Source: Lanius collurio (lineage: Eukaryota > Chordata > Aves > Passeriformes > Laniidae). From it: DNA of 64,000 nt. Each line of letters starts with the position of its first letter. The first letter of the stretch is position 1. Shown here in pieces: positions 25,036 to 38,554 of the stretch. The stretch is taken from contig JACBWW010000020.1 of assembly GCA_020086605.1 (NCBI GenBank), positions 12,311,332 through 12,375,331 of the forward strand. Direction: 5' to 3'. The notes beneath the pieces are model-generated. The model was not told the origin of the DNA and searched no databases. It was given only the letters and a program-made list of their open reading frames with translations. The translations under genes were made by a program, and so were the position numbers.

Positions 25036-28000
25036 TCAACTGCTCTGCCTAACTTGGTTGTGGGTTGTGTATTCGTGTTCTACAATGCACATTTAAGTAC
25101 ACTAAACATTGTTTTTGTACCTGTGTGCTTCTGAATTGATCTGGCTACATCTTCGGCAGATGCAAGCAGGTTATTCTGTAAGCTTACATCTATAGATGCA
25201 ATTAGGGGGACTGCAGACTAAGCCTATATACATCAGGCCTCAGCAGCAGTTATTCATGCATTGTCAACCTTAATTTAATGTCCTTGGGGAATAAGAGATG
25301 GCTGATTGTTCTCTTGTATGAGCAGCACAGGTAGCTCATTAACGGAGCTGCACTGCCTGTTTTGTCATTCTGCTCACAGTGCCTTAGGCGATAGTTACAA
25401 GAATAAAACTTAAGAAAAACTAACAATTCACAGAACCTGTCAAAACCCATTACTGTGACTTGTGCAGGTCTGTATCCCATCACTATCAGCTATCAGAGCT
25501 CACAAAGGCCAGTAAGCTGGCATGTATCTCAGCCTGGTGGGCAGTCAAGTACACCAAAATCTTTCTGATGCCGCAAAACGCAGCTGACTCTAACAGGACA
25601 AAAAATGAAACTGGAAAACTAATGGTAAAGGAATAAATCTTAAAACATAAAACCAGTTGTAAAACTGTGAGGGAAATTGAGTGGATATTTCTTGAATCTT
25701 AATTCTTATGTTTCTCACACAGCTGCATTTATTATAGATGAACCACAGGAAAAATCCAGAGTGCTAAAAGCTGCTGTTAACATACTGCTCCAAGTCTGTA
25801 ATCATTATCCATCAAGTAATATAAAGTAATTTATTGTACACTAAGTGCTTAGTGTTGCTACTTTCACTTCTAGAAATAGCTTTGGCTCATTTGGGCAATA
25901 TATTCTACTTTTGATTAAAATAACTGCTTGGGACTTGATTGATGTGAGAGTTTGAACAGATAGCAATTGCCAACCTGGGTTGCTCATCAAAAGCCAGCAT
26001 TTAGAAAAAAGTTCATTCACTTAATGGAAAGATTTGTGCTCTGTGAAAGGTTATGATGCATAACACTGTGACTAGACATGACCACCATTCTATACCATGA
26101 AGAGCCAAAGATATTGTGCTAAGACAAAAGAATTTTAATTACACCAAATTCAGCTATAAGGTATCTGTTTCTTGTATTATCATCCAGAATAGATGGAAAG
26201 AGCAAGTACTGTATACAGTGACAAAATTATCATAATAAATATTCCTCAGAAATCTGCAGGCCAACATTTTGTAAATTATGGCTGCTCAGAAGCAGGCCGT
26301 CCCTTGACCCTAATTATTTCATTTTATTGTTCACTGATACACTTGGAAGATAATTAGATCTTCTAATCTATTTGTTAATCAGTAGGAATGCTTTCTCTTT
26401 TGCCCTATGAACTGCTTTTGTAGAAATATTAGTGAGTGCCAGTGGGAGAGGCCTTCTACTTGCCTATAAAAATCTCAGGGTATAGGGTAGCAGCTGAGGT
26501 AGAATGGTACAGCTACATGTAATTTTGTAATAATTATAGATCCTAATTACATGTCTGTTATTCCATTGTTCTATAAATTTCCACATAGCCTAATGAGATT
26601 GCAGATTACAGTACCACATTTTAGATATGCCTACAGAATTAAGTTTACTCATTTAAGTATTTTAATGTGATCAGTTCAAGAACTTAAATACACACAAGCT
26701 TTTGCAGAACTGAGACTCGAGAGCTTCATTCTACACTTAAAATTACTTGGAAAAGAAATTTTATCTGGAGCTTAGGGAGCAATATCACAATTATGTATAG
26801 ACTATCCTTTTAGAAACTGTGAATAAAACAATTATAAACTGAAAGAGAAAACAAGGAAAGTGAACTTCTAAATGTTCTTTGGCAAAAAATACTTCATTTT
26901 ACTTCTATGTATTCTAATCTAAGCAGTTTTGTCTTCTATAATTTAAGTTACAATAAGACTATATCACAAGTATATACTACAAGGAAATCAAGGTAATAAT
27001 TTAATTTACATTTCATCAACATTTACACAAAAAAAGGTCTAGCATATCAAGAAAGTCATCTCCATAATGGGATCAATTACTGGATTTTAGTTTGTATCTT
27101 TCAGTTGAAACTAAGTGAAGTTTCAATCCAAACCATCCTACAGTTGTTTCATATGAACAGTGACAACTTGTTCAGTATTTCCTCTACTGTACTCTGACCT
27201 CAGCTACCTGTGTCAACCCTACTAAGTGAAACTTGCTAACTGCATTAGTTAGGATAAGAAGTTTAAAGAGGTTTAAATAAAATGAGAATATTGATTTCTA
27301 ATTTCCTGCTAAATTCACTGAAAAAAGGGTTAAGGAAATGTTTAGATAAATAAATGGTTGAGAAAGTCCTTAAATGTCAGGAAAATAACATGGTTTCCTA
27401 TAGGAGGAATCCCTTAGCAAGGAACAATTGCAAATTACTGCAAAATACTTACAAAGGAAGCTCATTGTCATGTTGCTTTCCTTACAATAGCTACAAATAT
27501 AGCCAGTGAAAACAGGCATGGCTTAGCCTACCTTAAAGACAGCATTTGGTTTGGGATCTATTGACAAAAGAGACAGAAAAGAAACAAGAAAGGAACTACT
27601 GCCTGGCTTACTGCCATACATGTCAATGATTTCTCAGAAACTATCAGCTGTAAGAAAAAGAATTCTGTAGCCAATCCATCACAAGGAAGAAATGCAAGAG
27701 AATAGAACACAGTTTAAAAGATTTGCTCAGCCGGCATCATGTTTTAATTAAAGAAAATAAGAGAGACCATAGCAACATACAGCACTCCGTAGCTACTGTG
27801 CATCTCAGAGGAATTACTGCAGGTGGGAATCAATATCTGTCTGCCTTCAATGCAGAACAATGCAGGTGGTTTGACAGAGAGTTAAAATGTGCTCTATAAT
27901 GAGTTCAGTAGAGCCATTGGCACTTCAATTTGAGTTAAAGCTAATTCAGGACTTCTGACCAGAAACTTTGCAGTATTGAAGAAAAATTAAAAATACTGTT

Positions 28001-30669
28001 CATCTCTCTTTTCAATAAGGATGAGGTGCAAAATTTTCTTTAGCATCTTTATCAGCCCTCAACTTCTCCAACAAAGTCTTGGAGCAGAAATAACTCCATC
28101 CTGAGTACATGTTTAATTTTCCACACTTATCTCTAGAAACCTGACACAATCAAGACTCGTGTTTACTGAGCAAGATCTGTTACTCACATGCTATGACTCC
28201 AGCACATCCATGGATCTTGCTGACCAAGCACCTATGTGCCCTGTGGAGTCACAATGGATCCAACACCATTCCAGATCAGCTGGAGTCAGTGTCCAGTCAC
28301 ACTACACATGTCTAATGCTCTGTTGCATAGTTAGACAGATAAACAGACAAATGCACCATGCTAAGACACATGGTACAGATAAAAAGCAGAATCTCCCTAA
28401 AAAGTAGGAAAACCTCCTTCTGAATAGGCTTCTAGTATGATCCTTGTGGGTCCCTTTCACCCCAGAATATTCTGTGAAAGTTAAAGGGTCTGTGAATTCT
28501 ATCCAAGCCATAAAATCAGAGCCCCTGAACGAGTCCCTGAGAACTTGTACACTATTTCTGAAATGATCTGCCCCTATATGTTTTCAGGTTACTAGGGTAA
28601 AATAGGATATATCCTCCTACATCACACTGTTTAGAAAAATCAAGCAAGCTAGGAGACCACTGCCCTCCAAACAGAAAATAATACCTGCTATTCCCAACTG
28701 GTAACCGTAGGAAACAGGAGAATTGATCGATACAGGTAAGTGAACAAAAATGAAAGAGTTGCTATTGGTTTTTAAATAGTTGCTTAAAATATAAATTAGA
28801 ATTCCAGCAAATTCTCATCCATGACCCTTGGATTCTCAATTTGTTTCTTCACAAATCTCTTCTTACAGCATTTCCCCATTTTCTTTTCTTTCTTTAATTT
28901 TACAGTAAGCGAGGAGATATAGCACAAGTCCCAGCAAGTCAGAGATTAATTATTTCAATAAAATATACAACTGAGACTGTTTAGGACTGAGATTAAGAAA
29001 AACAAACTATATCTCCAGCAGCTTTCTGTTGAATATTGTCAAGATCACCAGCCCTTAAGCCTCAGTGGCAGTTGAAGATAGAGGACACATCCAACAGAGA
29101 GATTTGTAGAAAGACATATACCCTTTCTGTCCAGTCCTTGAGTCCACCAAGCATGAGTCAGCTCTAACCAAGGAGCTAGGTAACCATGCCAACACAGCAC
29201 TAAGGTGGCAATAACATCCCAGCTCTCAACAAGATGCATTCTTTCACCTCTGGCTTTCCCTCATCTTAGAATAGCCACTGTCTGCCTTGTTTTCATCCTG
29301 CAGGAGAGGAAGACACATGACAGCTGCTCTCAGATGGACAGACACTAAGATATTCCTTGCTCTTCAGTATTCCAGTCAGTAGCTAGCCTAGATCCACTGT
29401 CTGATATGGGGTTTATGATTTCATTGTTGGCAGCTCTAGGAACAAGCCTTAACAGTGTTTTGAACATTCACCTGGTGTGAAGAGCCAACCTTGTTCAAGT
29501 TTTCTTGGTAGGACTACCAGATATGTATTTTGAGAGAGAATAAAAACATATATGCTTTTAATCTTACAATGGTAGTATTCATGAACAAATTTGTATAAGC
29601 AATATTTTAATACATGCGGAATTTCACATTTTTTTAAATTTCCTAAATTTAATAATGTCAAAGTATAGGTGGGGTTGTATGTGGATATGAGCTACCTGAT
29701 TTTTATAAAATTCAGAAGAACTCTTATATTTCATGTTCATGTATTGATATTAAAAGGTGAAGAAAAGCACATTCAAATGGCTTTTAATTTATGAATGATT
29801 AAAGAGGAATTTTTTGTTTATTAGCTACTTGAACATTATAGCTCTTAGAAAAGGCCTTTTGGAAAAAGTGAAGTTTAATTTGACACGTGGAAGAAACATT
29901 AAAATAAAAATTTGTAAGCAATTGTTTCTTTTCTGTACATTCTTAATACTAATATAAATTATTGCTCCTTAAAGTATCGAAAAATCTCCTACAACACATT
30001 ATAAACTAAAAAGACACCAAATTAATATCTAAAAAAACAACCAAAACTAGAAAGAAAATATTTTATGTATTTATATTGAAATTCTAATACTTATTTTTGA
30101 TGCAGATTAATTACTCCTATTTAATTATATTGAATTCAAGGGAGCATGTAAACTAAAATGAAAGCAACATGTTAGGGGTCAAAAGTAACCCCTCTAATAC
30201 TGTCAGCATAAACCTCATTTCTGAAGGAACCAAATTGTCCCTACAAGTGGAAGGAAGGAAAAGAGGCCTTCGAGAGAATGAAAAAAAAATAGGAAACCAC
30301 AGCCACTTTCTTCAGAGCAAAACTGTTCAATTCTAAATCTCACTATTTTCCATGGCAAAAGAAAAGCACATGCCTTTGGGCTTACCTTTAAGCACAGTCT
30401 ATATCACAGCAAGGATAAACATAAGCAAACAACATAGCATACATTTAAATAAACATCTATTATTTTTTTCCTAAGAATGAAGAATAAGGGAGACATTTGA
30501 AATGTGCCTGGATAACTGAAGACAGTACAGAGTTTGGTTAAGATCAAACATGCCATTTTCTGGTCACTATTCACACATCAGTGCTTTGGACTCTGTGTGT
30601 TCTCAAGCTGGAGAGAATGATGTTTACCAGAGTTATTGGCAATTGCAGCTTCAGCACAGAATTTTCAGT
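25036..30669. other. Long AT-rich non-coding stretch
   Basis: I recognise no gene, RNA or repeat. Some blocks, such as 26230-26420, look low in simple sequence and could be conserved non-coding DNA, but nothing in the sequence alone proves it. Confidence 0.4.
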
Positions 30670-30900
30670 GAATGGCTGAGTTTGGAAGAGACCACTGGAG
30701 GTCATTGGGTCCAAATCCTTGCCCTAGCAGGGCCACCTACAGCCACTTGTCCAGGACCCTATCCAGACATACCAAGAATATCAAGAAGGAGGGAAGCTCT
30801 GCAAAGTCCCTGGGCAGCCTGTGCTGGTGGTCACTCAAACCTCACAGTAAGTGATGCACCTGCACCCACACAGACAAACACTTCCTTGCCCCACCATTTA
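30670..30900 (-). mobile_element. CR1 LINE 3' fragment, minus strand
   Basis: The plus strand reads GAATGGCTGAGTTTGGAAGA, GGAGGTCATTGGGTCCAAAT, AGCAGGGCCACCTACAGCCA, then CCCTGGGCAGCCTGTGCTGG. These are antisense CR1 3'-end landmarks in the right order. The 157-codon plus frame at 30550-31023 runs across this repeat and has no independent support. Confidence 0.85.
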
Positions 30901-31123
30901 CATTTGTGGCTGACAGATGAAAAAAGATGCACCCTTCTAAGAGTATTATTTATTGAAATGTTTTATGTTACCACAAGACCCTGTTTACCCAGTTTAACCA
31001 CATCCCCACCAGGTGAAACATAATCCTTGGGGAGGCATCAGTGGGCATATATTTGATGGGGTCACTGAACTGTGTCATTCTGTTTTGTGCTTCTTTTTTG
31101 CCCTGGCATTTTTTTTTTTTGGT

Positions 31124-31250
31124 CCTGATCTACACTCCTTAGACTTTTCCTGGTGAGTTGCTTAGATATATTGACTGTTCTCCTCTCCTTAGCCCTTATC
31201 TATACTCTTCAAACTTTTATCTATAAGTTGCTCAGATATATTGAGTGTTT
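31124..31250. repeat. Imperfect tandem duplication, period 70 bp
   Basis: The block around 31124-31181 (CCTGATCTACACTCCTTAGA ... GTTGCTTAGATATATTGACT) recurs at 31194-31250 (CCTTATCTATACTCTTCAAA ... GTTGCTCAGATATATTGAGT). Substitutions between the copies show that the duplication is not recent. Confidence 0.75.
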
Positions 31251-34200
31251 TCAGTACTGATCTTTGACAAGAAGCTGAGATTCATCTTGCCAAATTCAGC
31301 CTTATAGAACACTCATATCAGAATAGTTTATTTAATGGCTTTTCAGTTACTAGCTGAAAAGCTTCAGTGCTTGTTATTTTCTCTTTTATCACCTGTTTGT
31401 TGGACGACTGTGTCTGTATATTTATCACTTGCCTGGTTATTCCCTTTTTACTCTGTAGTCCTTGACCAGTTAACTTAATGAAGCAGACATTCACATGTTC
31501 CAGATACCATTACAGATTTCATCAGAAACATACCTTGCTTAAGAACTGTTTCCCTAACTTGCTATCTGTAGTGACCCAAGAGAGATGAGAACTGTAGCCA
31601 AAAAACCCCTCTAAGTAGTTGCAAATTAACCAAACCCAGAGGGGAGTACATTTCTAAACTAGCAAACAGAATGGGAAAGGGTGAGATACTTGAAACCTGA
31701 GAAAACTTACAAGGCTGAGTAAGAATAGTCTTCATACTATTGTTTTATTGCTGAATTGAAACCAAATTATGTTTATTTTGATGACTCAAGGGAAAAAGTG
31801 TCAGACAACTCCAAAACTAGGAAACAAATTTGTCACCATAAATACTATTCAACACTAGAACAATGTGATAAACAATGAAAACACACTTATTTCTGCAGAA
31901 GTAAGGAACAGGTAGCAGTTCACCACTTACCATGCAAGAGCTTGAAAGGAATTTGCGTTACTAGAGAGCATGGTTGCTAAAAAATGCAAATCAACTCATT
32001 TTCCCAAAACAGAGATGAAATTTGTCTAAATTATATGCATGGCTGTTATAGATGAGATACCAAAAGCATTTTATACATTATCCATTTATGATAAAAATTA
32101 CACTGTTTTTTCCATAAAATATACCAATTTCCAACACATTGTTGCTCTCATTAACACCTGACAGTAAAAAACTTTTGTTATGAAATTGTAAAAGGCATAA
32201 CAATTTTCTGCCATCTTTTTATATCATCAAAAGACTACCTTCTGGGGAAAAAAAATTAGAATTTTTCTCTTTCTGGAAGAAAAAAGTACTGATTTTCTGT
32301 GAATAATATGTTAATCACAAGAATTAATCTGGGAGAAGTAGGTTTACAGTCACAATGTTAATGTGCCAGCTCACATGTTAACATATCACTTTATATCCAT
32401 CTGAACTGATAAACTGCCAAATTCTAGTTCTTTTTTGTGGTTGTTTTCTGATGCTATTTTTGCCTTTTTTCTGTTCTACAATAGATGGGATTGATGATAT
32501 AAATTCTTTCCAAAGGTTAAGACAAAAGGATTTACTGGTCAGATTGAAAGAAAAATTATGAAACACTCCTAAAAAAATTTTAAAATAGTTTGGTTTTAGC
32601 AGATATGCAGAGTTCCAGCTATGTGGACTTCCCCAGCTACCTGAATCTTTAATAGGGTAAAAGTTTCTTCTTCTCACTGGCTGCCAAACCACTTTTAAAG
32701 ACTATGACACTCTTTTTTATTTATTTGTAATATCATCAAGTGAAAGAAAATCAAAAGATTAAAAGGATCTGGAGGTCTTCCAGTCTACTGTTACTCTCCC
32801 TTAAACTGAACAATGATTTTGAAACTTAATTTACATATGAATAAATTTCACTTCGCTGTTAAAGAGAGGGTAAGAGCAAGAAATCAGATTAAATGAAGAG
32901 CACACTCTTCACTGCCTTCTTCCACTGACTTAAAACCTTTCTTCAATGGACATCAATGTGCCAAAAATGGCCATTTCCAAGAGCCTATATTGGCTAGCAG
33001 CCCACAACATATAAGGGTAAAAAGATAACCAAGTTCATGAACCAGCTCCACCTATTAAAACCCTTCCAGATGTTTGTGCAATTTGTGGAAAATTATTCCA
33101 AATGCTTCTCCAAATTTAAGTCAATTAAACATTTCTGTATGAGAATAGGAACTACTGTGATGGCCAAGAGGCCTTATGCCAGAGGAAAGCTAGGATTCAA
33201 ACAGAGATAATCACAACTCTTGAAAAGGTAATTACCAGCTACTGTGAAGTGCTAAAGCACTTCCCTTCTATTAATATCCAGAAAAGCTTCACTTTCCCAG
33301 AAAACTCTACAAAATTGCTGCTTCTATATGCTCATTATTAATTTTGAGCTGCTCTCAAACCAAACATTTCCAACAATACTTCCAGCTCATCATAATGAGG
33401 ACACAGGTCAAAATAGAGGAACATGATGATACTAAAATAAATAAGAAATACACATGAGTGATATGTATGGATATCTCTTTTTTCCCCATAATATTCTCTG
33501 AAAGATCAACCCTTAAAAAGTCTTAAAATTATAAACCCCCTTCATAAACTGAGCAGAGAGAGAAGCTGTTCCAAGCAAAACATATACTTAGAAGTGTAGT
33601 TTTCAGTGATTATTGTTCATGGGATTTGCATAATTTGAATCTTCTGGGATTTATTTCTTTTTAGCACTTCCTAAAATTTTTAAAAATAAGTTCATATTTT
33701 TTACTTTGTAAAACAAAAGTCAAATTATATTCCTGATTATTGTGGTTATTCCTAATCTCATGTGCAAATCACCAGTCTTTTTTTTTCTGTTTCTCTTTTT
33801 TTTTTAATAAATATTTTCCACTCCAAATAGAAGACTTCTAGGATGTCTGATATTTTCTCTCTAGGTGTTTTCTTCCTGACATCTCTCTCTTACTGAACTT
33901 CACTAAAAATTAAAAATAATAAATAGCAAGCCTGTAATAGAAAAGCTATTTATTGAGATGGACCTCTTCATAAATTCCTTAAATAATTTCCTTCAAATTT
34001 CAAAAAATACCAAAAGATCTGGCTGCAAGGTTATAGTCTAATCAGGCTTACAGGTATCTAAATTTATCTGACCTTGATTATAAAATACTGTTTTCTGACT
34101 GAATTACAATATTTGTGTTCTTCCAAAAGAACTTTTAGTTGCTAAGCAGTTTTATTGCCTTTTTGTTTAAGGTAGTAATACATGACATTTTTCTTTCCCT

Positions 34201-36921
34201 CCATCCTTGTCATTGTATGGAACTGAGGTAATTCTTTTGTGTAGATCTTTAAGGAAAGTTTGGGTTAATATCTGGTGTATTGATTTACCTGAAAAACTAA
34301 GATACATTCAATTTTTACTAAAATGAGATGCCTTAATACACCACTATTTTCTCAAAAATTTTTGAGACAACTAAAATCCTTACCTTTAAAACTAACACAA
34401 GAAAATGTATCATGAAATCCCATGTCTCATCTATTGTGTAATGTTTACTGTTATTATTTGTTAGTCTGTAGCAGTTAGAAGATCAAAACAGGGATGACAG
34501 CTGTGGACAAAAGACAATCTGTTTTCCAAAGAGCTAAAACCACATATTTTTAATTTAATCAAATTTGTTATTTTAAACTCTTGGCACAGACCACAGAGAC
34601 TCTCACAAAAGCCAGAAATAAAACACATCCCAGCAGGAGAAGAAAAGCAAAGGGAAGAAGCAAGGAGGCTTGAAGGAATATTCACTAGAAAGTTAAGAGG
34701 TTGGGCTGTTGACAAAGTGAGAGAGCAAGAAATTAGATTTAATGAAATAGAGAAGGAAAACTACACAAAGAAGTGACAATTGCTTCAATTTTGAGAATCA
34801 TTCAAATGCAATATATCAGCTGTGACATTATTATATGAGAAGAGATGGATTGGAAAAACTTGGCAGAATATTTATCCACATCATGATTTTCAGTTATGTC
34901 CCTTGCTTACCTGGACTGGGAGACCTCTCAGAATATGTTTTGGCTTCCTTCTTCTCATATAGTGTTTTAACTGAAACAGTGAAGAGGAAAAGTGGGGAAG
35001 GCTGCTGAGAGGTGGGTAGCTGCACCTTGACCTGAATTGATCAGGCTGCCAGGTTCCCTAAGATACACTGCCAAGTTCAGAGGTCTTTACTCTTACAGAT
35101 TTTAAAGGTCTTATCTAATTTGTAGCTGTCAGTTTACACCTGCTTCTAAGTTTTTTCGGGATCAGCAGCTTGGGTGTTGGAGATAGAGTGTGGAGTTACT
35201 AAAAAACAGACTTCTCAGATGGTTTGCCCAGCTTGCAGAAACTGTGGTCTTGAGGACACAAGAGTTGAGACACCCACCCACACATCACCGTGCTCTGTTT
35301 TAAGCACTGGGCTACAGCACAATCTGAGTAAGCCATCCAGTCCGGTGGCTTGCTGTGCATGTTTTCTGAGACACCCTGGTGTGATGAGCTGTAATTTCAA
35401 AGCCCTCAAAGGTATCTCAAAGATTCTTTGGGCAGGTTTTTTTGCATGAGCATAACCCCCTGGTTACATATTATTTCAGTTTTGTATGCTACAAATTGAC
35501 TTTCATCTTCAAAGTTACTTCTAAGAAACAAAGTCAGAGGCAGAGAATTGTCACTGTACAAGCAGCAGCAGCAGACATGATAATATGCCTCCTACAATAG
35601 CATGAATAATTGAAATTGCCCTATCATAGATCATGTGCCACTTGACTTCAGACAAGTTCCTTGATTATCAAATCATGATAATCAATGCAAGGCCCATTCT
35701 TTTCCCTAGTGCAGTTTTACATCCTTTCAGACTTTTCTACTGTTGGCTGAGAAGATCAGAGCTATAAAGATGAAATATGTTTTTTCAGACTTAGCTGCTG
35801 CTGACTTTGGCACTGCCATGCAATAAGCAAAACTCATGTGAAAAGAACGATTCTTAAGAAGTAACGACAAATGCATGATATCCAAAAGAAAAATTCAATG
35901 CAATCTTTTTAACACAGTTATACACATATTTTCCAATACTGAAAAAATTAAATACTAAAGAAATAATAATATCTAGTGGGGTGGAAAAAAAAAAGTTTTA
36001 AAGTCTATGTTCCATCTATGCTACAGTAAGACTACAAAATAATCAGAGCAAGAGGAATTTTCCCCCTTTTTGGTTGTTTGTTTCTGAACTCAGAAGAGCA
36101 AGTGATGTTCAGGAAGAGCACTTATTTTTCTGTTTCTACAAGAAAAAGGAAAGAAAGGCACTATGACTTATATCCAAAAAACCATCAGGCATTCAAAGTC
36201 TTCATAAAGTACCATAGTCTATATTAGTAATTCAGTAAGAATAGCAAATTTACCATAAGGCATTTGAGGGGGCAAAAAAAACACCTACAAAGATAATTTC
36301 CATTTCAAGCATAGTTTTCAGTCTGTATCTAGGATTAAATAGCAGTTTTCATATTTCAGATATTGCAGAATAATAATTACACATAGAATGGAGACAACCT
36401 TGGACAATTCACAAAGGAGAGACAATCCTTAGAAAATACCATTAGAAAAATCAGTTTTAAGTTAGTAAAAACAGAAGTTTCAAATATTTCCCATAGTGTC
36501 TATATTTCCCATAGTACCTATAAAATAGTCTCTAGGCTGAATACTATTTACTTCTTAAAAATATAGCATACATTCCCAAAAATATAAAACTTATGTTTAA
36601 CTACTATCTTTCTATTTTGCTGGCTATACTCTAAACAGTAAGGATACCTTGATTGCCAAATAGGTTTCTGAAACTGTCCAGCTTGATAGGAGCACAAGTC
36701 TACAGGTCTTGTATTTCAATAATAGCCAATAATAACCTGAAGCATTTTGGTAAAACTAAGAAATCTGTCACTTAGTCATGAATTATTTATCAAAATAATG
36801 CATTATATTTTTATTACAAAACATTTTTGCCTCCCTATAGGCCAGATGGCTCAACCAGCTTTTGGAGAAAACACATACCAAGCGTGTTTGCAAAGAAAGA
36901 GCAATACGTGCTCCATATTGG

Positions 36922-36962
36922 AAAAAAAAAAAAAAAAAAGAAAGAAAAAAAAAAAGAAAAAA
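36922..36962. repeat. A-rich low-complexity tract
   Basis: Almost pure A interrupted by single G residues. Open frames through it encode Lys- or Phe-rich low-complexity peptides and are artefacts. Confidence 0.95.
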
Positions 36963-38537
36963 CCCTCACAAAAAAGCAGGTGTAAAATATTTTGCCTGTG
37001 CAGGTTTGACCTACTAAATACACCTTCTTCCACCTCTTTCTCCTCCTCAGCCCCCAAGCACACTAGGATTCCTCCTTCCTTCAGTCTTTCCTCCACACAG
37101 ACGTAATCATATGTTGTGAACAAAAAAACCATAAAATTCTTTGATTTCTGTGAATCTTCAATATTACTTGAGTACAAGCCTAAGTTTCTGCATTGTGATA
37201 CAGGTACAATATGATTGGAAGGAAAAACAGATTTCCAAGAGAATTATTGCCTCTGGGATGCATCTGCATTGATGCCATTTCCACAGGAAGACTGCACTGC
37301 ATATGTTTTTTACCTCCGAGAATAACCTTAATACTCTTCAAGTCTGTTCTAATTATTCTTTACAAAACCTCTTAGAGCTTAAGATTTAATATCATGTTTT
37401 GTTATGATTTCAAGGGCTACACATCCTCATGTGTGTATCTAAATTCCTTGCTTCATTCATTGTACGAACTACAGAACCTCAATTTTCTGAACAATTCCTT
37501 TCTGTGTTTTCCATAATGATTTAAAAACAGTTCCCTTTCTTCTCTAATGCTTCACTGAACCGCTCATCTACTTAAGGACCATATGAGACTACAAATAGTT
37601 TTTCTTTACCAATATACTTTCTTAGAAGCCCACCAAAATAGCATTTGTAGGCTATTAGAACTGTTCAATAAGTCAATTTTTATTTTGGCAAAAGAATTAT
37701 CCCTATATAAATAGTGAGTATTTTCTATCATTCTAATGAGCTCACATAACAGTAAAAAGCTAGTATTTTTCTAAGCAGAATCATTTTTCTTAACCTTAAT
37801 TTTCATTACTTCTTGGCTTTAAAAAGTCTGCCTATCAGCTCCATCTTCTTTTATTATTTACATTGGCATAGGCAATTAATAGTGAATACATTCAGTCCTA
37901 TACCAAAAAGAATGTTCTTTCAGAGTAGCAATTAGATAAGAAGAAAATGGAAATAGTCCAACATGCAAGGCATGTTGACAGTTCAGGAGACCTTCTTAGC
38001 TATTTCCTGACAAAAGTCTTCAAGAAGTCAATTGTGTGACGTACCAAACTGTATCATTTAGAAATGCCTTATGAGCATTACACATTGTAACTAAAAAGGA
38101 ATTTCACTTACATGTTGGTAAATCAGCTTTTGAAATCGTTTATAGGGAGCTCATACTGGATGAGAACATAAGAAACACATCCAACAATCCATGTCAAAAC
38201 AATATAATTCTTTCACTTTTACTCCCTGCTTTATTATGAAAAGATATAAAACATTTAAGTCAGACCTTCACTTCCCAAAATTTCAGCTTAACCTCTGATG
38301 ACTTTACTGTGCAGAAATTTGAGAAATCTGAGGGAATTTTAGGATACACTATTGGAAGCCATGCTAAACTTGTCCCAAGTGATTATTTATAAAGCATCAC
38401 TGTTTTATTCAGAGTACAAAGACTTAGGAAATCAATAAAGTGACAAGTGTTATGTGGTAGCCATATTTTCATGACCTTTGTCTGCAACTACAATAATAGA
38501 AATATCCTTTCCTCAAGGATAAATGAAGCAATATATC

Positions 38538-38554
38538 TTTTTTTTTTTTTTTTT
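38538..38554. repeat. Poly(T) run
   Basis: Seventeen T in a row. I see no retrocopy attached to it. Confidence 0.95.

Noticed and set aside
26230..26660. Candidate conserved non-coding element
   Set aside because: The impression rests only on sequence texture; without alignment to other birds it cannot be supported.
30550..31023. 157-codon plus-strand open frame
   Set aside because: It runs across an antisense CR1 fragment and unique flanks; the Thr/Pro-rich sequence matches no family I know.
32700..33140. Possible very old CR1 fragment
   Set aside because: A few phrases resemble the CR1 3' antisense strand, but not in a consistent order.
36747..37177. Lys-rich and Phe-rich open frames on both strands
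   Set aside because: Caused by the A-rich tract at 36922-36962.
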